Positions 9,219 to 18,628 of a DNA stretch of 64,000 bases are shown in pieces. Numbering within the stretch: position 1 is the first letter of the stretch; each line of letters starts with the position of its first letter. The DNA comes from Rhizobium mesoamericanum STM3625 (GTDB lineage: Bacteria > Pseudomonadota > Alphaproteobacteria > Rhizobiales > Rhizobiaceae): assembly GCF_000312665.1 (NCBI RefSeq), contig NZ_HF536772.1, positions 1,889,975 through 1,953,974 of the forward strand, written 5' to 3'. Below the pieces are notes generated by a model. That model saw only the letters and a list, made by a program, of their open reading frames with translations, was not told where the DNA came from and searched no databases. Position numbers and translations under genes: made by a program.

Positions 9219-9878
9219 ATGCTGATCGTCAAGCCAGGCAGCAACGCACTTTCCGAGCTCGAGCAGGTAGAGGAGCCTTTGCCGGCCATCGGCGCCGAAG
9301 AGATCGAGCCCCGCTTCCGGGCAGTCGTCGGGCGAGGCGGCGAGCGTCGCGGCATCCGCCTCGAGCGGATCTACTGGGATGGTCTCGGCCGCATGTCGGC
9401 TGCTGGCAAGATGAGCACCGCCGACCTCGTGCACTACACAGCCTCGCAGATGCCTGAGTCCGGCAATCTTGCATCGCTGCTGCGTGTGCTGAGCTTCAAG
9501 TGGGCGCTGCGCCGGCTGGATACCGTCGAGGACGCAACGTCAATGGCAAACGTCAATGCCATCATACAGGCATCACCGTCACCGACGATCCTGCTGACGC
9601 AGGAAAAGAAGATCCAGCTCTTCAACGATCCCTTCCTGTCCATGCTGCGCCAGCGCCTGCTGATGGGCGATGCGGCGCAGTTGACGAAGACCTTGCGGTT
9701 CTCGATTGACACGCAGATCGACGAGGCTATCGCCACGCTCTGTCGCAACAGGGGTAAGACGCTGAATACGGGCTTCACGATTGCCGCCGGCCAGGCCTCG
9801 ATGAAGGGCCAGATCAATCTGGCTCTCGCGCCGACCCACGAGAAGCCAATGCTGATCGGCTATATCTCCCGCTACTGA
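9219..9878 (+). CDS. Ribbon-helix-helix / PAS-like protein, last gene of the secretion operon
   Basis: 219 residues, starting 1 bp after the hlyD stop. Residues about 42-75 (RRGIRLERIYWDGLGRM...STADLV) match the RHH_4 type of ribbon-helix-helix domain, in which a short strand with alternating basic residues reads DNA. Residues about 110-200 (SPSPTILLTQEKKIQLFND) look like a PAS-type sensory fold. This suggests a small sensor-regulator, possibly autoregulating the operon or the adhesin gene. Both domain calls are by eye and the target is unknown. Position in the operon is solid: no terminator lies between it and hlyD, and a strong one follows at 9901. Confidence 0.75.
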   Translation: MLIVKPGSNALSELEQVEEPLPAIGAEEIEPRFRAVVGRGGERRGIRLERIYWDGLGRMSAAGKMSTADLVHYTASQMPESGNLASLLRVLSFKWALRRLDTVEDATSMANVNAIIQASPSPTILLTQEKKIQLFNDPFLSMLRQRLLMGDAAQLTKTLRFSIDTQIDEAIATLCRNRGKTLNTGFTIAAGQASMKGQINLALAPTHEKPMLIGYISRY

Positions 9879-9900
9879 TCGCCAAATCCGTCACGAAAAA

Positions 9901-9930
9901 AGGCGGCTGAATTTCAGCCACCTTTTTCTT
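9901..9930. terminator. Bidirectional terminator between the secretion operon and the LapG-like gene
   Basis: A 10-bp stem with one mismatch (AGGCGGCTGA / TCAGCCACCT) and a 3-nt loop has TTTTTCTT on the plus side and a run of A on the left, giving a T tract on the minus strand. It ends the operon at 9878 and the convergent gene at 9947. Confidence 0.8.
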
Positions 9931-9946
9931 GTCCTGCCTCTGATTG

Positions 9947-10900
9947 TCAGAACGCCACGCCTTCGCCAGGGGCCACCTTTTCCAACGGCATGGCGGAGGC
10001 GACCTGCTTGGCGCCGGTGCGCGTTCCGTGCAGGTAGCCCTTGCCATCCGCAATCGAGTAGAGCGGCACGTAATCAGGCAGCTTCGTATCGGGCAGAACC
10101 TCGTCACGCATGTTGTCCAGGATGAAGCGGTTGCCGTTCACCGCGACGGAAAGAACCGCGTGATAGAAGTGGCGTTTCTGATCGAAAAGCACGACGATAG
10201 ACATCTCCTTGAGATCAACGCCGTCCGCGTGCAGAGCAGCCATCTTCAGAATTGCGAAATCCTCGCAATCGCCCTGCTGGCGCGCGAGCGTTTCGGCGGG
10301 CGTCGCCCAGTAATCAGCCACCTTGTAGGTGTCGATGTCGCGGCTGTAGCGGATCGTATGATTAACGGTGACGTTGATCGCATTGAGCTTGTCGCGGATC
10401 GAGGACTGCGAGATCTTGGTGAAGGCGACCTTGATGGTGGCTGCGGCCTCGGAGCATGTGCCCGCGCTGCAGTTGATGGCGGTTCCATCCGTCATTTCTG
10501 CCAAAGACGGTTCGAACTTCTTCAGGGCGGCAAGCCGTTTGAAAGGAATGGCGACGGTCCCGAAAGCGGCGCTGCCCGTCGGCGCGGCAGTCGCCGGACC
10601 AGCGACCGCCTGGGCTGGTGCGGTGCTTTCCTTCGCCCAGCCGGCAGGCTCGGGCTGCAGCGAGCGCGTGAGCGCGGCAACTTCGATGCTGCTGATGTTC
10701 GTTGCCAAGCTCAGGAGATCGGCAACGCTACCGAGCGTCAGGACGCGTGCCGTATCGGCAGCGAAGTCGACCGAGTGCATCGCGCCGGAAAACTGCGCAG
10801 ACGCAAGGGTGGATGCCGCAGAGATGTTCGGCGAGAACGCAACGGTAAATGCGGAGAAAGTAAAAGCAGCAAGTTTGCTTATTCTTGTACTGCGCTTCAT
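9947..10900 (-). CDS. Bacterial transglutaminase-like cysteine protease (BTLCP, LapG family)
   Basis: 318 residues from the ATG at 10900, with a signal peptide (basic MKRSTRISK, hydrophobic core, cut near ISAAS). The C-terminal half holds the expected catalytic triad: Cys in QQGDCEDF (about 212), His in FYHAV (about 247) and Asp in FILDN (about 262). LapG-type enzymes are periplasmic, Ca-dependent proteases that cut the N-terminal retention module of RTX adhesins such as LapA and release them from the surface. Convergent placement beside an RTX exporter supports this role. The family is also found in rhizobia away from adhesin genes, so the substrate is inferred. An insert of about 40 residues rich in Ala/Pro (near 95-125) separates the N-terminus from the catalytic domain. 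Confidence 0.85.
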   Translation of the reverse strand: MKRSTRISKLAAFTFSAFTVAFSPNISAASTLASAQFSGAMHSVDFAADTARVLTLGSVADLLSLATNISSIEVAALTRSLQPEPAGWAKESTAPAQAVAGPATAAPTGSAAFGTVAIPFKRLAALKKFEPSLAEMTDGTAINCSAGTCSEAAATIKVAFTKISQSSIRDKLNAINVTVNHTIRYSRDIDTYKVADYWATPAETLARQQGDCEDFAILKMAALHADGVDLKEMSIVVLFDQKRHFYHAVLSVAVNGNRFILDNMRDEVLPDTKLPDYVPLYSIADGKGYLHGTRTGAKQVASAMPLEKVAPGEGVAF

Positions 10901-11131
10901 GGATCGTCGTCTCTCGTTGGTTGTGAGAAACGTACAAAACATCTATAAAAATCAGGTATTTAAGCGTGGATAAGGTCGGGATAAAATATCCGTTCAAAAG
11001 AACATAAAAGTTTAGTGTGGCCATCAACCAAGTTTGGGTGAAGGGTTTGCTTTCCGGTGTTGCCTGTGCAGATATGGAGTTCTGCCAAAAGGCCTCAAGG
11101 GGCCTGCGATTACGAGAGTGTGGGGGAGCAG

Positions 11132-12379
11132 GTGACAGTGCAGTCAATCGAGCCGGTGCAAGGCTCGCATGGTTTATGCGCGACCCGGCAACTGTCGCGT
11201 TCAGAAGGCATCCGTCCCCTCAAACGCATCAAGTTCGTTCTCGCGATGTCGATCGTCGTAGCCTGCGGTGCGCTCGCGGCCTGCCAATCCGACGTCGATG
11301 GTGTCGCCAAGAATGTGAAGACCAACGACATCAAGGCACCCTCGAGCGAGGTCGAGGAGAGCTTCGGAGAAACCGGAGCGGAGATCACGCTGCTGCTGCC
11401 CAAGGGTGCAACCGGGATCTATGAGGGCGCTGCGCGTCACGTGCGCGACGGCGCTGGTCTTGGCGTCGGCGAACTTGGAGGAAATCAGGTTTTCGTGAGG
11501 GTTGTCGACGTGGCCTCGGGCGCTTCTGCTGCAGCGACGGCAGTCAGCGCGGCAAAGGCCCGCGGCTCCGTTCTTCTCGTCAGCTATGCACCGTCTGTCG
11601 TCACGGCGGTCATCGCCTCGATACCAGCAGATCAGCGGCCACCTCTCCTCAATCTCGGCGCGCCTGTGCCGCCGACATCGGGAAATGTCTACAACTTCGT
11701 TTCCGACGAGATCGACAGCGCCATCGAAGGCGCGCGGGCAGCCGCTGCCAGCGGCCATAAGAATGTGCTGGTCTTCGCACAGAGCGATTTTCCGGCTGCG
11801 GGCGAGGAGCGACTGGCAAGCGCAATCCGCGCCACCGGCGGTACTTATCTTGGCCTTGCTCGTTATGATCTGACGGATGCTGCGGCATCGGAGGCAGTCA
11901 AGAAAGCCAGCGCCAATCTGCAAAATGCCGACACCGTGCTTGTCCTCGGGAAATCGGTAATCACGACGACTATTGCCGGCGCTGTAAAAGCTAGCGGCAA
12001 AACGAACGTCACCCTCGTCGGCACCAGCGCCTGGCCGCCGCAGACCTACACGGATCCCTCGGTGGCGGGCACGGTGATTGCCATGGTCGAGCCTGAAGGC
12101 GCGACGATGATCGCCGAACGCTATCAGCGGCACTACAAGCGTGCGCTGTCCACAGATGCGGCTTACGGCTACGATGCCGTTGCCGTCGCCTCTGGCATTG
12201 TCCGGACAAAGGGGCCGGAGGGAATGAACGCGCAGAACCTGACCAGCAAGGTCGGCTTCCGTGGCGTCACCGGCCTCTTCAGACTGACACCCGGTGGTAC
12301 GGTGGAGCGCAAGATGAGCCTCTATTCTCTCAGCGGCGGCAAGCTCAGCCTGCTCGGCGCCACGCCGGCCTCATTCTGA
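11132..12379 (+). CDS. Lipoprotein with a periplasmic binding protein fold (penicillin-binding protein activator-like)
   Basis: About 416 residues. The lipobox is ALAAC, preceded by a hydrophobic stretch (KFVLAMSIVVACG). The body has the type I periplasmic binding / Leu-Ile-Val-binding layout (AAATAVSAAKARGSVLLVSYAPSV is part of it, given here only as the start of a ligand-domain strand pattern). Rhizobial homologues of this kind are usually labelled penicillin-binding protein activators or ABC substrate-binding proteins. No transporter genes lie nearby, which favours an envelope role. The start is uncertain: GTG at 11132 has GGGGGAG six bases upstream but gives an unusually long n-region; GTG at 11057 and ATG at 11246 are in frame too. 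Confidence 0.75.
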   Translation: MTVQSIEPVQGSHGLCATRQLSRSEGIRPLKRIKFVLAMSIVVACGALAACQSDVDGVAKNVKTNDIKAPSSEVEESFGETGAEITLLLPKGATGIYEGAARHVRDGAGLGVGELGGNQVFVRVVDVASGASAAATAVSAAKARGSVLLVSYAPSVVTAVIASIPADQRPPLLNLGAPVPPTSGNVYNFVSDEIDSAIEGARAAAASGHKNVLVFAQSDFPAAGEERLASAIRATGGTYLGLARYDLTDAAASEAVKKASANLQNADTVLVLGKSVITTTIAGAVKASGKTNVTLVGTSAWPPQTYTDPSVAGTVIAMVEPEGATMIAERYQRHYKRALSTDAAYGYDAVAVASGIVRTKGPEGMNAQNLTSKVGFRGVTGLFRLTPGGTVERKMSLYSLSGGKLSLLGATPASF

Positions 12380-12525
12380 TAGTTCGCCATCTTGAACGTT
12401 GGCCCGACGAAGCATCCGCCATCTCCCCCCGCGCCTTATAAAGCATTGTGGGCGTTGAGGCAGATGCGGTCCTTGTCCCGACAAATGGCACGCTTTTTCC
12501 GAGAGTTAAAACCCACCGGAGCGAT

Positions 12526-12570
12526 TGAACTGACCCCATAAAGCTCGACAACAACTTCGGGGTCAGTTCA
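12526..12570. repeat. Short perfect inverted repeat resembling IS3-family ends
   Basis: TGAACTGACCCC at 12526-12537 and its exact complement GGGGTCAGTTCA at 12559-12570 are 21 bp apart. TGAACTG.CCCC is typical of the terminal repeats of some IS3-family elements. No transposase is present, and no T tract follows that would make it an intrinsic terminator. It could be a remnant or a minimal mobile palindrome. It lies between the convergent genes ending at 12379 and 12590. Confidence 0.5.
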
Positions 12571-12589
12571 GAGAGGCGGGCCAATTGTC

Positions 12590-14110
<1,521 letters not shown>

Positions 14111-14907
14111 GATCTTGCTCTGGTCTTGCCGAACGATCACACGGGCGAGGGCATGCGGCCTTCATCGCGTGCGTGTGCTCAAGCTCGATGGATGAATAGT
14201 TGCAGACGAGGCGAATGCCCGAACTGCTGCCACGAGGGGCAGACCAGGAAGAGTGTTATGAGAAACGGTCTCTGGTCAGCCCTGCAAACGCATTTGCAGG
14301 GCGTTGCCGGGGCCACGTTGCCGGTTGAACCGGAAATAGAAATTCTGCACGCGACCCTCCCTTCTCTTTGAGTGCACAACAGAAATAGCCGTAGGCCGGA
14401 AAAAATGCAACCAAACGGATTGCGTCAGGCCACTTAGAAACGATCTGTGCGGCGGAAGGATTGCTTCGCTGCGATCAGGCCGCTGCCAAAATCTGGTAGG
14501 CATCCACACTTTACGATCATGGTCTAATGGGCCTGGCTGTTCAGACCACCATGTCAGCTTCGCCCATTCGTTAGCGCCTTCTACAATGATGGCGAAGACC
14601 ATATCTTTGGTATCGTAGAAAGCGTACTCATCTTTTGGGAAATGCTCAGCCGGGAATTGCCTGATGAGCCCATAGGCGTTTGCGGCGATCGGATGCACAT
14701 TCTATTGGCTCCGGAGTTCCTCACCATGTTCCATCAGGTATGGCAGGGCTGCCCTTGAGCGAGCCGATGAAAAGAGGATGTCGCGTGGCAGCGCCGAAGT
14801 GCCAATCAATCGAGCGACCATTTGTTAGCATGGCCTAACTTGCGCAGGGCGGCTTGGCTGTTATAAGCGCCCCAATCAACAAATTCTTGTGTTCAGGAGA
14901 GAAGACC
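14111..14907. other. Intergenic stretch with one doubtful minus-strand ORF
   Basis: About 800 bp between the ABC-F and PhnA-like genes. A 140-codon minus-strand ORF at 14276-14698 starts with an ordinary-looking sequence (MHPIAANAYGLIRQFPAEHF), but its second half is Arg/Pro-rich and poorly protein-like. I do not recognise it and would not call it without homology. It may be a remnant whose 5' part is real. Nothing else convincing was seen apart from the ribosome site of the next gene. Confidence 0.3.
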
Positions 14908-15210
14908 ATGGCAGATGGTGACGACGATTACGTTTATGACGAGGCGACCGGCGAATGGCGTCCGGCTTCGGAGCTGGCTGCGGCCGCCGCGCTGGCCGCT
15001 GAGGTTCGGGATGCTGCCGGAAACGTCCTCAAGAACGGCGATTCCGTCACACTTATCAAGGATCTGAAGGTCAAGGGCGCCAATCAGACCCTGAAGCAGG
15101 GCACGGTGATAAGGTCGATCCGGCTGACGGACAACCCGGAAGAGATTGACTGCCGCCACGACGCCATCAAGGGCCTCGTCCTGCGCACCGAATTCGTCCG
15201 CAAGCGCTGA
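14908..15210 (+). CDS. PhnA/YjdM-like small protein without the zinc ribbon
   Basis: 100 residues from the ATG at 14908, with AGGAGAG at 14895-14901. Residues 34-100 (GDSVTLIKDLKVKG, GTVIRSIRLTDNPEEIDCR, FVRK) match the C-terminal SH3-like PhnA/YjdM domain well. In the classic protein this is preceded by a four-Cys zinc ribbon. Here the N-terminus is a short acidic segment (MADGDDDYVYDEATGEW) with no Cys pair. The family is often named for alkylphosphonate use, but its function is not established and no phn genes are nearby. It converges on the HerA-like gene across a hairpin terminator. Confidence 0.85.
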   Translation: MADGDDDYVYDEATGEWRPASELAAAAALAAEVRDAAGNVLKNGDSVTLIKDLKVKGANQTLKQGTVIRSIRLTDNPEEIDCRHDAIKGLVLRTEFVRKR

Positions 15211-15237
15211 GCGACGCGGCGGGAAGACCATCCGAGG

Positions 15238-15263
15238 GCGGAAGGGCGATACGCCCTTTCCGC
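15238..15263. terminator. Hairpin terminator between convergent genes
   Basis: GCGGAAGGGCG and CGCCCTTTCCGC pair around ATA with one bulged base. It lies in the 53-bp gap between the stops of the PhnA-like gene (15210) and the HerA-like gene (15264). Confidence 0.6.
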
Positions 15264-16823
15264 TTAGCGTTTCAAACTGCCGAGAATGCCGCGCACCAGC
15301 GCTCTGCCAACCTGCGTCGCTACCGTGCGAGCCACGCTCTTCATCGCAGCTTCCACAACCGTTTCACGCTGGTAGCCGGAGGAGCGGGCGCGGCCCTGGC
15401 TCCTGTCCTGTGGTTCGTTGTCGTCATTGCCGAAGCCTGGGAGCGTCCAGCGGCCCGAGGCACTGCCCTCGGTCGGTTGGGTCGGCTGCATCCGCTTGGC
15501 TGCGTCAGAGTCCGATGCCTTCTTGGCGCGCGCCGCCAGAATCTCGAAGGCGGATTCACGATCAAGATCTTCGTCGTAAACGCCGAGCACGGGGCTCTTG
15601 TCCATGACCTGTTGGCGTTCCGCATCCGTCAGTGGACCAACGCGTCCTGACGGCGGGCGCACCAGCGTACGCTCAACGATCGAGGGCGAGCCCTTCGCCT
15701 CCAGCGTCGACACCAGCGCCTCTCCGGTGCCGAGCATGGTGATGACGGTGGCGCAGTCGAAGGCGGGGTTCGGGCGGAAGGTGTCGGCGGCGGTCTTCAC
15801 CGCCTTCTGCTCGCGTGGGGAATAGGCGCGCAAGGCATGCTGCACCCGGTTGCCAAGCTGCGCCAGCACCGTTTCCGGCACATCCAGCGGATTCTGCGTC
15901 ACCAAATAGACACCGACGCCCTTCGAGCGAATGAGGCGAACGACCTGCTCAACGCGCTCGATCAGCACCTTCGGCGCGTCGTTGAAGAGAAGATGCGCTT
16001 CATCGAAGAAGAAGACGAGGTTCGGCTTCTCTGGATCGCCAACTTCCGGCAGCTCCTCGAAGAGCTCGGAGAGCAGCCACAGCAAGAAGGTTGCGTAGAG
16101 CCGCGGGTTCATCATCAGCTTGTCGGCGGCGAGAACCGAGATCTGGCCATAGCCTCGATTGTTGGTCCGCATGATATCGCTGATCTTGAGCGCAGGCTCG
16201 CCGAAGAAATGTTCAGCACCTTGCTGTTCCAGCACGAGCAGGGCGCGCTGGATGGAGGCGACAGAGGCCTTCGAGATCAAGCCGAACTGGCTGGAAAGCT
16301 CGGTGGCGTTTTCCGCCATGTAGTTTAGCAGCGAGGAAAAGTCCTTGAGGTCGAGCAGCGGCAGGCCGCCCTGGTCGGCAATCTTGAAGGCGATGTTGAT
16401 GACGCCTTCTTGCGGTTCTGAAGCATCCATCAGCCGCGCGAGCAACAGCGGACCCATTTCGGCGATGGTGGTGCGAACACGGTGGCCCTTCTCACCGAAG
16501 AGGTCCCAGAATATGACCGGGAACTGGTCGAATTCATAATCGTCGAAACCGATCTGTTCGGCTCGCTTTGTGAGAAAGTCCTTTGGTTCGCCCTTGGCGG
16601 CGATGCCTGAGAGATCGCCCTTGATGTCGGCACAGAAGACGGGGACGCCGGCTTTCGAAAAGCCCTCGGCAAGTACCTGCAGCGTCACCGTCTTGCCGGT
16701 ACCTGTTGCGCCAGTCACCAGGCCGTGGCGGTTTCCGAATTTCAGGTCGAGATATTCCGGCTTGTTGATGCTGTCATCAGGATTGCGGCTGACGCCAACG
16801 AAAATCTTGCCATCCTCGAGCAT
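15264..16823 (-). CDS. HerA-like ATPase, DUF853 family
   Basis: 519 residues from the ATG at 16823 (MLEDGKIFVG), preceded by AGGGAGAA at good spacing. An in-frame extension to 16940 lacks a site. Walker A is GATGTGKTVTLQ (about residues 37-48) and Walker B is LVFFFDEAHLLF. This is the YjgR/DUF853 branch of HerA/FtsK-like ATPases, predicted to be DNA- or protein-translocating hexamers. The cellular role is not established. The C-terminus (about 430-519) is low-complexity, Gly/Arg-rich, and ends in a basic alpha helix (AMKSVARTVATQVGRALVRG). No NurA-type nuclease partner is adjacent. Confidence 0.9.
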   Translation of the reverse strand: MLEDGKIFVGVSRNPDDSINKPEYLDLKFGNRHGLVTGATGTGKTVTLQVLAEGFSKAGVPVFCADIKGDLSGIAAKGEPKDFLTKRAEQIGFDDYEFDQFPVIFWDLFGEKGHRVRTTIAEMGPLLLARLMDASEPQEGVINIAFKIADQGGLPLLDLKDFSSLLNYMAENATELSSQFGLISKASVASIQRALLVLEQQGAEHFFGEPALKISDIMRTNNRGYGQISVLAADKLMMNPRLYATFLLWLLSELFEELPEVGDPEKPNLVFFFDEAHLLFNDAPKVLIERVEQVVRLIRSKGVGVYLVTQNPLDVPETVLAQLGNRVQHALRAYSPREQKAVKTAADTFRPNPAFDCATVITMLGTGEALVSTLEAKGSPSIVERTLVRPPSGRVGPLTDAERQQVMDKSPVLGVYDEDLDRESAFEILAARAKKASDSDAAKRMQPTQPTEGSASGRWTLPGFGNDDNEPQDRSQGRARSSGYQRETVVEAAMKSVARTVATQVGRALVRGILGSLKR

Positions 16824-17021
16824 TTCGAAATTCTCCCTGCGGCCTTTGGCCCCGATTGCGTCAAAATGCGGAGCAACGTTTTCCGCACGGTCATTATAAT
16901 ATCGTTTGCCTGTTATAAGCAGGGAGCCTGGTGCGGACAACTGTCTGCATTAAAAGGAAAAGTGGGATAAAACCTGGTTCCGCGGTGAGCCGCTTGAGTT
17001 GCCGCGCAAGTTCGATTAACG

Positions 17022-17037
17022 TTGACGTTAACGTCAA
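17022..17037. promoter_or_regulatory. Perfect 16-bp palindrome upstream of the DUF2780 gene
   Basis: TTGACGTTAACGTCAA is an exact palindrome ending 4 nt before the AGGAGG ribosome site of the next gene. An overlapping upstream half (AACGTTGACGTT) makes a longer repeat array. The form resembles operators of MerR-family regulators such as LiuR, known from branched-chain amino acid degradation genes. The regulator is not identified here. Its position suggests repression. Confidence 0.55.
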
Positions 17038-17053
17038 AAGCAGGAGGCTGACA

Positions 17054-17449
17054 ATGAATGAAATCATCGACCAGATCGCGGCGCGCGTAGGTATCCCCTC
17101 AGAGGTCGCTGAAAAGGCGCTCGGCATGATGCTCGGCTTCTTGCAGCGCGAAGCGGCAGATGGCCCGGTCGCCAAGATGATTGAAGCCATTCCGGGCGCT
17201 TCGGACCTTGTTGCCAAGTATAATGGCGAAGGCGCGGGCGGCGGCGGCGGCATCCTCGGCAGCATCATGGGCGCGCTCGGCGGCGGCGGCATCATGGCGC
17301 TGGGTCAGCAGCTGATGTCGGAAGGCCTCGGTATGGGTGAGATCACGACACTTGCCAAGGAAACTATCGCGATTGCCGAGCAGCACGCCGGCAAGGAAGT
17401 CGTTGACGAGGTTGTCGGATCAGTTCCGGGTCTCAGCCAGTTCGTCTAA
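17054..17449 (+). CDS. DUF2780 / VcgC-like glycine-rich protein
   Basis: 131 residues. The ATG at 17054 has AGGAGG at 17042-17047. It opens with an amphipathic helical part (MNEIIDQIAARVGI), has a central Gly-rich stretch (GEGAGGGGGILGSIMGALGG) that may insert into membranes, and ends with a helical C-terminus (AIAEQHAGKEVVDEVVGSVPG). This matches the DUF2780/VcgC family, whose function is unknown. It is a single gene with a terminator behind it. The palindrome just upstream suggests it is regulated. Confidence 0.8.
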   Translation: MNEIIDQIAARVGIPSEVAEKALGMMLGFLQREAADGPVAKMIEAIPGASDLVAKYNGEGAGGGGGILGSIMGALGGGGIMALGQQLMSEGLGMGEITTLAKETIAIAEQHAGKEVVDEVVGSVPGLSQFV

Positions 17450-17469
17450 GCGCCAGCGCAAGGTTTTCA

Positions 17470-17496
17470 GCGGGCGGGCCTGGTCCCGCCCGTTTG
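17470..17496. terminator. GC-rich terminator between convergent genes
   Basis: CGGGCGGG and CCCGCCCG pair around a 6-nt loop and are followed by TTT on the plus strand. It lies 20 nt after the DUF2780 gene and 10 nt before the stop of the minus-strand lipoprotein gene. Confidence 0.65.
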
Positions 17497-17505
17497 CATT
17501 TGCGG

Positions 17506-17934
17506 CTACGGCGTTACACCGAGCAAAGTCAGCCAGCGTTGCGACTGGTCGCTGGCGTTCTTGCGCCCGGCCTCGTCAAGCGCATGACGGCCGCAATAAC
17601 GTTCCACATTCGCCCGATCGGCATCATTGACTTTGGGATTATGCGACCCCGCGATAACCTGACGCCAGGCGCAGCCGAGAACGGGCAAGACCGCGATTGC
17701 CCTGTCGCAGCCTGTACTCAGGCAGAAAGAAATTGTCCGCTGACTTTCGATGCGGCCCGCAATCGCATCGGCATAGAGGCCCGTCCAGTCGGCACGGATC
17801 TGTTCGCAGCGCTCTGCAGCGTCGCTTTGAAGGCAACTAATCTTCGCTACATAGCTGTCCGCAGGCGGCCAGTCGGCCACCTCGGAGAGGCTGACGCACC
17901 CACAGGCAAGAAGAGCTGCGGCGATCAACTGCAA
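17506..17934 (-). CDS. Small putative lipoprotein, function unknown
   Basis: 142 residues from a TTG at 17934 with GGAGG seven bases upstream, so the non-ATG start is well supported. The N-terminus (MQLIAAALLACGC) is a short hydrophobic signal ending in a possible lipobox (LLAC). The rest contains six further Cys residues (for example CLQSDAAERCEQ and FCLSTGCDRA), suggesting disulfides in the periplasm. I do not recognise the family. Confidence 0.6.
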   Translation of the reverse strand: MQLIAAALLACGCVSLSEVADWPPADSYVAKISCLQSDAAERCEQIRADWTGLYADAIAGRIESQRTISFCLSTGCDRAIAVLPVLGCAWRQVIAGSHNPKVNDADRANVERYCGRHALDEAGRKNASDQSQRWLTLLGVTP

Positions 17935-18048
17935 TATCGGCCTCCGTAACCGGCAAGAGAATCACTGTAGGCAAGCTACAGCTTCTTGCACCGGCTAGGG
18001 AAGCACTTCCGAGTGCGTCATTAGATCAAGATCCGAAATGCAAGCGGG

Positions 18049-18255
18049 TCAATGCTTGCTCTTCGTTTCTCTTGCCAGCTTCAGGATCACGTCATCGGCG
18101 GCGTCGGCCAGAGCCATCGCGATTTCGGCTGCCTTCCATCCCCGCTTCTCACCATTGCGGATGAGCTCAAAGAGGATTGGCTCGAACTCGGAACGGCAGG
18201 TTTCCATACGTTGATCGGAAATTGAACGATTCTTAGACAAATGAGTATCTGCCAT
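18049..18255 (-). CDS. Small conserved-looking hypothetical protein
   Basis: 68 residues. A polar N-terminus leads into two predicted helices (CRSEFEPILFELIRNGEKRG and WKAAEIAMALADAADDVILK). GGGG lies about 8 nt before the ATG. The composition is protein-like and the ORF stands alone between intergenic regions. No function can be assigned; it is not part of an obvious operon. Confidence 0.55.
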   Translation of the reverse strand: MADTHLSKNRSISDQRMETCRSEFEPILFELIRNGEKRGWKAAEIAMALADAADDVILKLARETKSKH

Positions 18256-18628
18256 GTCAATACCCCAAATCCCTCAGGATAGATTTAGCAAGGCGGCGGA
18301 AGAGCGCAAGTAAATATATTAGTCGCGCTTTAATAATTTCGACTAAATTCGGTTTTATTCGCGACATGATAGAAAAATGCCGAGAGGGCCCGTCGGGGTT
18401 GGACGAGCCCCGCCTCCTTTGTCGCACGAAAAAGCAACGCGGTCAGCAGGAAAAGCTTCACTGTACAAGGAGAAATGGTCAACTCATCCATAATTTGTAC
18501 AGCGCACCGTAAATGTGCGGGGCTAGATTTGAAGAGAGCTGCTATGGTACAATATTTCCTCGACCTATACGCGAGTTGCTAAAAAATACTAATACACCCT
18601 TACTTTACGTTAACGTGTATTTTCTGCC
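18256..18628. other. Intergenic region with a second ACGTTAACGT palindrome
   Basis: AT-richer than its surroundings. The only ordered feature I see is TTTACGTTAACGTGTA at 18603-18618, a near-palindrome sharing the 10-bp core ACGTTAACGT with the site at 17022. It lies just beyond the 3' end of zwf, so it is not an obvious promoter element for zwf. A weak GC-rich hairpin (GGGG...CCCC) lies near 18395-18412. No coding potential is visible. Confidence 0.4.

Noticed and set aside
9219..9878. Toxin-antitoxin antitoxin (RHH type)
   Set aside because: It has no adjacent toxin gene, is longer than RHH antitoxins and sits inside the secretion operon.
9944..10948. 334-codon plus-strand ORF over the protease gene
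   Set aside because: The minus-strand protease has a clear signal peptide and triad; the plus frame is a shadow.
14276..14698. 140-codon minus-strand ORF
   Set aside because: No family match and a poor second half; kept only as a note in the gap entry.
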